Both the position numbers and the translations under genes were made by a program. A model generated the notes under the pieces. The model had not been told where the DNA came from and ran no database searches. It saw only the letters and a program-made list of their open reading frames with translations. This document shows positions 1 to 5,388 of a stretch of DNA of 6,742 nt, piece after piece (positions within the stretch are counted from its first letter, which is position 1; every line of letters begins with the position of its first letter). This DNA is from Bacteriovoracaceae bacterium (lineage in GTDB: Bacteria > Bdellovibrionota > Bacteriovoracia > Bacteriovoracales > Bacteriovoracaceae). The stretch covers positions 1 to 6,742 of the forward strand of contig JAKLJM010000125.1 in NCBI GenBank assembly GCA_023151145.1, given 5' to 3'.

Positions 1-674
1 CCGGCCAATGGAAGTTCAAAGAGAGCAGCAAGGGATTGTGGGCCAAATCCATGACCGACTTCTTTTACCAATAAGGGAATCTTCAAGCCATCTAAGGCCA
101 ATTTTAAAATTTCTAAGGGTGAACTCTGCAGAACATCACCTTCAGGTTGAAACCATTCTTGTAATAGATTGATATGAATAAACAAGGCATCTAATTCTAA
201 TTTTTTACAAAGTTCATCTAGAAGAAAAAGTTTATTCAACTTAATAAGCTCTTCAACTTGAGCGATGCCAATATTTCCAAAAAGTGGCAAATCTGGACCA
301 ATGATTTTTCGAATATCAAAATCGTTTATCCGTTCATCGCTAAAAAGTAAGGGACGAATGGAACCAAGGCCCATTCCCAATCCGAATTCGTGAGCAATAG
401 AGGCTAAATTAGAATTTAATAATTTCGCTTTATCCGTTCCACCTGTCATAGATGAAATCCACAAAGGAGCACGAACGGTTTTTGATAAAACTTTTCTTTC
501 TAAATTTATTTTGGGAGTAGCAAATAGTGGCTCGTAATTAAAACGCTGGTCTAAAATATGTGCGGATGTTTGTGAAGAGGCGGACAATAAAATATGTCCC
601 TCTTTTCTTTCAAAAGAAGAATCATCTGAACGTAAATTTTTTCCAAGCGAATTTTTTGAGTTCATCATCACCAT
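1..674 (-). CDS. fni: Type 2 isopentenyl-diphosphate delta-isomerase, N-terminal part (cut by window edge)
   Basis: Interconverts isopentenyl and dimethylallyl diphosphate using reduced FMN; cytosolic, isoprenoid synthesis. The reading frame is open from ATG at 674 to the window edge, giving 224 residues of a family usually about 340-350 long, so roughly the last third lies outside. Family signatures in order: RKEGH at 23-27, the FMN-binding SSMTGG at 74-79, GMGLGS at 100-105, NIGIAQ at 134-139, HINLLQE at 167-173 with H167, N169, Q172 and E173 of the active/Mg site, PEGD at 177-180 and VKEVG at 203-207. No frameshift is seen. Starts at 668 and 665 are also in frame (ATG GTG ATG ATG); no strong ribosome-binding site decides between them. 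The type 2 enzyme is unrelated to the Nudix-type Idi and is commonly linked to the mevalonate route; the next genes of that pathway are not in view. Family assignment is very secure. Confidence 0.95.
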   Translation of the reverse strand, partial: MVMMNSKNSLGKNLRSDDSSFERKEGHILLSASSQTSAHILDQRFNYEPLFATPKINLERKVLSKTVRAPLWISSMTGGTDKAKLLNSNLASIAHEFGLGMGLGSIRPLLFSDERINDFDIRKIIGPDLPLFGNIGIAQVEELIKLNKLFLLDELCKKLELDALFIHINLLQEWFQPEGDVLQSSPLEILKLALDGLKIPLLVKEVGHGFGPQSLAALFELPLA

Positions 675-695
675 TGGATCTCGATTTAGCTCTCG

Positions 696-724
696 TCTAT
701 ACCTATTTACTCAATAGGTTTTAA
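696..724 (-). promoter_or_regulatory. Candidate promoter for fni
   Basis: On the minus strand TTAAAA (719-724, 4 of 6 to the sigma-70 -35 consensus) and TATAGA (696-701, 4 of 6 to the -10 consensus) are separated by exactly 17 bp, with predicted transcription start about 15 nt before the ATG at 674. A perfect inverted repeat fills the spacer. An alternative -10-like TATAAA lies further upstream at 790-795 but lacks a good -35 partner. In AT-rich DNA such matches arise by chance, so this is only a candidate. Confidence 0.3.
701..719. repeat. Perfect 7-bp inverted repeat, possible operator
   Basis: ACCTATT (701-707) and AATAGGT (713-719) are exact reverse complements around a 5-bp centre, TACTC. 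The repeat sits 27 bp upstream of the fni start and between the candidate -35 and -10 elements. Size and placement fit an operator for a dimeric repressor. A short RNA hairpin in a 5' leader is possible if transcription starts further upstream. The symmetry is seen directly; the function is inferred. Confidence 0.45.
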
Positions 725-795
725 GCACATTGTTTTTAAAGTAAGAGAGTTATCATATCTTACCAAAAACGTCATAATTATTTGTACCTTTTATA

Positions 796-835
796 GCACT
801 TAACCCCATGTTTTTTCATGGTTTATGCTTAGTGC
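796..835. repeat. Compound inverted repeat downstream of the RsmI-like gene
   Basis: An inner hairpin CCATG-TTTTTT-CATGG (806-821) is nested inside outer arms GCACT (796-800) and AGTGC (831-835), with unpaired sequence between the two stems. It lies about 40-80 bp past the stop of the minus-strand RsmI-like gene and upstream of fni. On the minus strand the loop is A6 and no T-run follows the stem, so it is not a standard intrinsic terminator. It may be a transcript-end hairpin, a protein-binding site, or chance. Confidence 0.35.
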
Positions 836-876
836 AACGGAAATCTAGAGTGTACAATGCGAGAACAGAAAATGGG

Positions 877-1572
877 TTAAGGAATAACCACGATAAATTC
901 GGCCTTTTCTTCTTTTAAAAGCTTTAAAATTTTATCTGGATGGCCACGATAAAGTTCTTCGTTGGCAGCATTGAGGTTGGTGGCCAAAAAGAGTTCTGAA
1001 ATATTATGTTCACGGGCCTCTTCTAAAATTTTTTTCAAACGATAGGGAGTATCCATGAGAATTTTTACATATTTTTGACGACTTAAATCTGCCCACTGCC
1101 GATTGCGCTCAGTTTGATCTTTAGCTAAAAAACCATAAAAATGAAATTTACCACCTTCATACCCAGAAAGGGCCAAAGCCTGAGAGATGGAATGAGGAAA
1201 GGGAGACATTGAAACTTTGATCCCTTCGCGATGACATAGATCCACAAGTTTTGTGCCTGGATCACAAAAAGCCGGTAATCCACCGTCACTCATCACAAAT
1301 ACATGATTTCCACTTTTTAAAAGTTTAAGTAGTTCCAAAGATTTTTCATTGGCAGTATGTTCATTTAGATAATGAAATTTTTCAATCCATTCACGAGGGA
1401 AACCAAAAGAAATCCACTGTCGTCTGGCCGGTTTAGCATCTTCACACACAATGATTGTTGATTCAGGGTGATCAGTAATGGCCTTAAGAATAAGAGCGTG
1501 TGCCACCGGCTCCAGAGGCAGGCCTTCGGCAATCGGTGTTGGGATAAGTGTTAATTTTCCATAGTTTTTCAT
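877..1572 (-). CDS. RsmI-like SAM-dependent methyltransferase (tetrapyrrole methylase fold)
   Basis: A 231-residue protein of the family containing RsmI, which 2'-O-methylates C1402 of 16S rRNA. Seen: an N-terminal LTLIPTPI strand (7-14) like the VPTPIGN start of RsmI; IVCEDAKPARR (41-51) matching the AEDTR region; SDGGLPAFCDPG (95-106) matching the SDAGTP...DPG SAM-site loop; then ALSGYEGGKFHFYGFL (134-149), like the ASG...F..GFLP segment; and ILMDTPYRLKKIL (171-183), like the YESTHRL block. The usual PLPGPxA/S loop after the DPG helix reads MSPFPHS (122-128), without the glycine. The protein is also shorter than RsmI (about 285) and ends soon after the methylase domain. It resembles the short RsmI paralogues found in Bacteroidota and others, whose target is unsettled, so no gene symbol is given. 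The start ATG has GAGTG a few bases upstream. It is transcribed divergently from the THUMP methyltransferase; a 202-bp gap separates it from fni. Confidence 0.82.
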   Translation of the reverse strand: MKNYGKLTLIPTPIAEGLPLEPVAHALILKAITDHPESTIIVCEDAKPARRQWISFGFPREWIEKFHYLNEHTANEKSLELLKLLKSGNHVFVMSDGGLPAFCDPGTKLVDLCHREGIKVSMSPFPHSISQALALSGYEGGKFHFYGFLAKDQTERNRQWADLSRQKYVKILMDTPYRLKKILEEAREHNISELFLATNLNAANEELYRGHPDKILKLLKEEKAEFIVVIP

Positions 1573-1612
1573 TTCACTCGATCAATACCCAAGAACCTGC
1601 TATAAGGCAATG

Positions 1613-2851
1613 ATGGAAAAGACAAACCCTGAAAAACTTATTCACCAAAAACGCTTTTTTTATTTCATTACCCCTTTAGGTCTTGAACGTGTGGTTCAAT
1701 TAGAAATTGAAGAAAAATTACTGCTTATAAAAGCTGACTATAAAATTCACGAAATTTCCCCTGGGGGAATTGAACTTAGCGCCACTGTGGCCGATATTTT
1801 ACAACTTATTCCCTACTTTCGAGGTGTCACAAGAATTCTGATGCGCCTAGGAAACGAAGCTAGTTTAAATTTATATAAAACTACCGTGAGAGATTTACCA
1901 AAACTCTTTCAAAAAGTTTCAAAATTTCACTGGAATGACTATCTCAATGGAGATGTGCCAGAATATGTTATCAGTGCTAAAAGTTCTCGCTTATTTGATT
2001 CAAGAAAAATTGAAAAATCATTTAGTGATGGAATTTTGCGCCACTTTCAAATGCGACCACCAAAAGCCATTTATTTAAAACGTAAAGACCAACTTCCAAA
2101 GACAACTCTTTATGTGCGTTTCCAAGACGATATGATGACTGTTTCCCTAGATCTTTGTGGAGAACGATTGGATCGTCGCAAAGAAAAATTAATGACGACA
2201 GATGCCCCTATCAGAGAAAGCATCGCCCACAATATGCTAAGAATTTTAGGTAAACATCTAGAGACAAATAAAAGCTATCGACTCCTCGATCCTTTTTTAG
2301 GTTCAGGGACAATCCTAAAAGAGGCGATTCATTTTGATGATTGGCTATCCGTTAGAGCAAATGAGCATCGTTTTCCTTTTGAAACTTTTCCCATTCTAGA
2401 AAAAGACTATATAGACTATCAAAAAACAGAGATATTTAATGAACGACAAATTCTCTTAGGAAATAAAAAATCATTGGCGCTCACTCATTTCCTAGGATTT
2501 GATATTGATGAATTGGCCTTAAAGGCCGCTCGTTTAAATTTAGAAGGGGAAATTAAAACAGGGATTAAAATCCAACTTAAAAAACAAGACCTATTTGAAC
2601 TGAAAACTCTTGAAGACAACACATTTCCAACGATAGTGGTCACCAATCCACCTTACGGCGAAAGATTATTAAAAGATATCCCCAATGACTTCTTAAAACA
2701 AACAATCGAAAAACTAGAGCAATTAGGCTGTGAAATATTAGTGCTGGTTTCTTTGAAAGAACAAACAAAAAAGATATCTAAAAACGTTGTGGAAAGAATA
2801 AGTTTCTCAAATGGAGGTTTAGACGTAGAGTGTATAGTGATTAAAAAATAA
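1613..2851 (+). CDS. THUMP-domain class I RNA methyltransferase, RlmL/YpsC-like
   Basis: Probable guanine-N2 methyltransferase acting on RNA; the characterised relative is the N-terminal RlmL half of E. coli RlmKL, which makes m2G2445 in 23S rRNA. About 412 residues, close to stand-alone YpsC/RlmL-like proteins and without the RlmK half. Layout: an N-terminal ferredoxin-like segment beginning FYFITPLGLE (about 16-25), a THUMP domain to about 185 ending in SLDLCGERLDRR, then a Rossmann methyltransferase with motif I LDPFLGSGT (225-233), FDID (296-299) and catalytic motif IV TNPPYGER (344-351). The RGYR box that normally follows the THUMP domain reads RKEK here. Two ATGs lie in tandem at 1610 and 1613. 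TAAGG at 1603-1607 is only 2 nt before the first and 5 nt before the second, so 1613 is preferred. It diverges from the RsmI-like gene and converges on the pyrophosphohydrolase. Specificity for G2445 is inferred only. Confidence 0.88.
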   Translation: MEKTNPEKLIHQKRFFYFITPLGLERVVQLEIEEKLLLIKADYKIHEISPGGIELSATVADILQLIPYFRGVTRILMRLGNEASLNLYKTTVRDLPKLFQKVSKFHWNDYLNGDVPEYVISAKSSRLFDSRKIEKSFSDGILRHFQMRPPKAIYLKRKDQLPKTTLYVRFQDDMMTVSLDLCGERLDRRKEKLMTTDAPIRESIAHNMLRILGKHLETNKSYRLLDPFLGSGTILKEAIHFDDWLSVRANEHRFPFETFPILEKDYIDYQKTEIFNERQILLGNKKSLALTHFLGFDIDELALKAARLNLEGEIKTGIKIQLKKQDLFELKTLEDNTFPTIVVTNPPYGERLLKDIPNDFLKQTIEKLEQLGCEILVLVSLKEQTKKISKNVVERISFSNGGLDVECIVIKK

Positions 2852-2875
2852 TTCCATTTTTATTTTTTTAAGTCA
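2838..2875. terminator. Candidate bidirectional A/T-only terminator hairpin
   Basis: TGATTAAAAAATA (2838-2850) pairs with TATTTTTTTAA-G-TCA (2861-2875), with one extra T and one bulged G, around a 10-bp loop. The arms cover the last codons and stop codons of the two convergent genes, whose stops are only 8 bp apart. An A-run on one side and a T-run on the other would work for both strands. The stem has almost no GC pairs, so it would be weak; the structure is seen, termination is inferred. Confidence 0.45.
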
Positions 2876-3216
2876 GTATATTTTGGGGCATTTCCTTTTG
2901 AGAGTTCCACTGGATATTTCAGCTCGTTTTTTTCTATCTTTTCAAGAGAGGCACTTTCAAGATCAATACCCGTTTTTTGACAAATACGAACTAAATAAAG
3001 AAAAACATCCGCGACTTCATCTTTCACGTTTTGATATTTAGGGTGCTCGCTGGTCAATTGATTACTTTCGTCTTCACTCATCCATTGAACAATTTCTAAA
3101 AGTTCAGCACACTCTACACTTAAGGCCATCGATAAGTTTTTCACCGAATGAAATTGATCCCAATCTCTTATAGATGAAAAATTCGACAATTTATTTTCAA
3201 TATTTTTTATATCCAT
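2860..3216 (-). CDS. MazG-like / dCTPase-type nucleotide pyrophosphohydrolase
   Basis: Small all-alpha NTP pyrophosphatase (118 residues) that would hydrolyse a (d)NTP or modified nucleotide to the monophosphate plus pyrophosphate. It matches the RS21-C6/dCTP pyrophosphatase branch of the MazG superfamily: RDWDQFHSVKNL (17-28), the first metal-binding pair in VECAELLEIVQW (E35, E38), the second in KDEVADVF (E67, D70), and the closing KNELKYP (96-102). All four acidic Mg ligands are present. A TTG at 3231 opens the frame 5 codons earlier, but its bases lie against the likely ribosome-binding site TGAGGA, which is 8 nt before the ATG at 3216, so ATG 3216 is chosen. It is the last cistron of the minus-strand cluster, 26 nt after the rlmF stop. 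The substrate cannot be read from sequence; dCTP analogues or oxidised/methylated nucleotides are the family precedent. Confidence 0.9.
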   Translation of the reverse strand: MDIKNIENKLSNFSSIRDWDQFHSVKNLSMALSVECAELLEIVQWMSEDESNQLTSEHPKYQNVKDEVADVFLYLVRICQKTGIDLESASLEKIEKNELKYPVELSKGNAPKYTDLKK

Positions 3217-3242
3217 CCGTTCTGTCCTCAACCACTTACTAC

Positions 3243-4133
3243 CTAAAATGTCCAGGCCAAAATTCTACTTATTTTTTGTCCCTGACCCATCTCAATAATT
3301 TGAATTTCTTTTGCCTTGTTTTTCTTACACTCATCAATCAAATAAGGAAGATTCTCTTTTTTTGAAATTAAAACCGTAAAAAGTTTTATTTGATGTTTAT
3401 AATCAAAACTTTCATTAATCATTTTTTTTACAAACTCAAGCTCCCCTCCGGGAAACCATAGTTCATTTGAAACACCTGCAAAATTTCGTGCAGATGAAAT
3501 TTTTAATTTTCTATTTTTCTCTAGATTCGTTTTTTCAGCCTCTTTTTTTGAACTATAAAATGGTGGATTACATATTGAGAAGGTGAAGCTTTCATCTGCT
3601 TCAATAACATTCTTAAACATGGCATTTTTGTCTGTTTGTTGCCTGATAGAAATAAAATTATCTAATTTATTTTCGCAAACAATTTTCTTCGCCGACAGGA
3701 CTGACTCACTAGAAACATCAACTCCTAGCATTGACCACTGATACTCTAAAACACTAAGAAGAGAATAAATGGCATTTGCTCCTACTCCAATATCAATTCC
3801 TCTGACTTTATTAAGATCAATATTCATTTTTTTTAAGAGATCGGCCAAATGATGAATATAGTCGGCCCGACCAGGGATAGGGGGACATAATTGATCTTTA
3901 GGAAAATCCCAATAACGGATATTATATTGTGAAAAAAGGAGTGCTCGATTTAGTTCTTTTACCGCTTGTGGGTTTGAAAAATCAATCGTCCACTCACCTT
4001 CTATAAATGGATGCTTCATCACAAAAGAAGAGAGTTCGCAGTTAGATTTCAGCAAAAGAGGAAAATCATAATGCCCACGATGCTTATTTCTGGGATGAAG
4101 CTGAGGTTTTGTTTTATTCTTTTTTTTAATCAC
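3243..4133 (-). CDS. rlmF: 23S rRNA (adenine1618-N6)-methyltransferase
   Basis: SAM-dependent methyltransferase whose E. coli homologue RlmF (YbiN) makes m6A1618 in 23S rRNA. The match runs along the whole protein: LHPRNKHRGHYDF at 12-24, CPPIPGRADYIHHLADLL at 83-100, SAM motif I DIGVGAN at 114-120, catalytic NPPF at 189-192, NELWFPGGELEFVKKMI near 223-239, and the C-terminal MGQGQKISRILAWTF at 282-296. At 296 residues it is near the E. coli length (308). The frame is open up to a GTG at 4193, inside the upstream gene, but that codon has no ribosome-binding site. The GTG at 4133 lies 4 nt after the upstream stop (TGA-TGTT-GTG), after a weak AAGTGA, and leaves a short lysine-rich leader before the first conserved block. 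Translation is probably coupled to the upstream U32-like gene. The exact start is the main doubt. Confidence 0.93.
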   Translation of the reverse strand: MIKKKNKTKPQLHPRNKHRGHYDFPLLLKSNCELSSFVMKHPFIEGEWTIDFSNPQAVKELNRALLFSQYNIRYWDFPKDQLCPPIPGRADYIHHLADLLKKMNIDLNKVRGIDIGVGANAIYSLLSVLEYQWSMLGVDVSSESVLSAKKIVCENKLDNFISIRQQTDKNAMFKNVIEADESFTFSICNPPFYSSKKEAEKTNLEKNRKLKISSARNFAGVSNELWFPGGELEFVKKMINESFDYKHQIKLFTVLISKKENLPYLIDECKKNKAKEIQIIEMGQGQKISRILAWTF

Positions 4134-4137
4134 AACA

Positions 4138-5388
4138 TCACTTGGATTGAATGAATTCGTGTTCGTAAACTTTTGACTTAACGGTAATTCCACTTTGATA
4201 AGGAATTAAATAATATTCCCCAGGAATAAGTGTGGAAACGAATTCACCACTTAGATTTTTAGTATTTGAAGAATTAAGAGTTAATAGCTTTTCTTTACCT
4301 TCTGGTGTGATAATTTTAAATACTTTATCCACACTTTTTATCGAAGCGGCCTTAATCCATAAACAAAGTTTTTCATCTCTTTCAACATCAATTATCTCTC
4401 CGACATAGGATTGATCTTTTCTTTCAATTTTTCTGTTTTTTAATTTTGTAAATAAAACATCAGATTTATTAATTTGAAAAAAACCTTTGATCAAAGGCCT
4501 TACTGAGCGATCTTTTAATAACTGAATCATGTCTTCAGTTAAATGGGATAAATCTACGTTTTCAAAAAAAGTAGTGTAAGGAGTTAAGTTTTCATTAGAA
4601 TTAAGAATTTCAGTATCAAAACGAAAATGTTCAATTCCCATGTCTTCCAGCGTTGGTATTTCTGAAATTAAAGAGTGGTCTTTTGTATTGAACATAAAAG
4701 TACCATGAAGATTTTCAATTAGAGGAAAACCAGAATGAGGACTTTCTTCACTTGTACCACTAGCACGAATAAAACCCGCTTCATCAACTCTTGTCGATGA
4801 GAGATGATCTTTTCCATCAAGTGCGGATAATAAATTTCTTGGAGTATAAAAAAGAAGAATTGGGCCAAAAACCAAAAGTTCAAACTCCATTTGAGAATTC
4901 AGTTTTTTTAGTTCACTAAGCATTTCTTTCAATTTTTCTTTCGGGATCTCAAGTGAAAGAATCATTTTTTTTAATTCTTGCCCACCGTATTCCATCCACT
5001 TTAAAAGTCCTGCGGTATTGTGATTTCCCGTTTCTAAAATGAGTTCTATTTCCATCCAAGAATACTCGGATTTTATAAATTCAAAAACTCCAGGATCTTG
5101 CACTCTTATTCGAGTGAATTCATGTATGGGAAGAGATTTAAATAATTCTTTATTTTTAAAAAAACGATCTTCAGTTTGTAAAACATCCCAAACTAGAATT
5201 GGGCGAAGTTTTAGATTTTTTATTTTTTTGACGAACGCACTAATCTCACGAACATCTAACGTTCCAAAACGAGAGAGTTCTTTAATTCCGACCAGCACGT
5301 CACCGCTGACGTTATATTTAGTCGTTAACTGTGAAAAATCGTTTAAACTCGATTCGTTGCGAATAAGAGAAATAAAATTTTTAGACAT
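4138..5388 (-). CDS. U32-family-like protein lacking the Fe-S cysteines (probable pseudoenzyme partner)
   Basis: A 416-residue divergent paralogue of the gene just upstream. By eye the two align from about residue 90: QDPGVFEFIKSEY with SDLGVIETIKKHV, the GLLKWMEYGG helix with AAKLWKKMGA, ILSLEIPKEKLKEM with VLGREVTIKEAKKI, FELLVFGPILLFY with MEMFVHGSMCMAY, FMFNTKDHSLI with YFMSSKDLEGV, and GIEHFRFDTE with GIDSLKIEGR. The C-terminal beta domain (YVGEIIDVERDEKL, about 328-341) corresponds to YVVSGVVMDVVANKG of the paralogue. At the Fe-S site the HG motif becomes F174-G175, the first cysteine becomes L178, the second N185, and the CxxxC loop is replaced by cysteine-free sequence. The only cysteine in the protein is C342, far from this site. 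It starts by an 8-bp overlap (ATGTCTAA) with the upstream stop, with a strong GGAGAG 5 nt before its ATG. Role unknown; a structural partner of the canonical U32 protein is inferred. Confidence 0.8.
   Translation of the reverse strand: MSKNFISLIRNESSLNDFSQLTTKYNVSGDVLVGIKELSRFGTLDVREISAFVKKIKNLKLRPILVWDVLQTEDRFFKNKELFKSLPIHEFTRIRVQDPGVFEFIKSEYSWMEIELILETGNHNTAGLLKWMEYGGQELKKMILSLEIPKEKLKEMLSELKKLNSQMEFELLVFGPILLFYTPRNLLSALDGKDHLSSTRVDEAGFIRASGTSEESPHSGFPLIENLHGTFMFNTKDHSLISEIPTLEDMGIEHFRFDTEILNSNENLTPYTTFFENVDLSHLTEDMIQLLKDRSVRPLIKGFFQINKSDVLFTKLKNRKIERKDQSYVGEIIDVERDEKLCLWIKAASIKSVDKVFKIITPEGKEKLLTLNSSNTKNLSGEFVSTLIPGEYYLIPYQSGITVKSKVYEHEFIQSK

Noticed and set aside
2860..3216. MazG-type protein as part of a toxin-antitoxin or anti-phage nucleotide-depletion module
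   Set aside because: No toxin or defence gene is adjacent, and it sits at the end of an RNA-modification operon with a dCTPase-like housekeeping motif set.
3174..3365. Plus-strand open frame of 63 codons
   Set aside because: It lies antisense across the pyrophosphohydrolase start and the rlmF end, both strongly supported; its composition (F, L, Y, N rich) is what an AT-rich antisense frame gives, and no family motif is seen.
4134..4193. Upstream GTG start for rlmF at 4193, giving 20 extra residues
   Set aside because: It would overlap the U32-like gene by 56 bp and has no ribosome-binding site; the extra residues match nothing in RlmF, while GTG 4133 sits 4 nt after the upstream stop.
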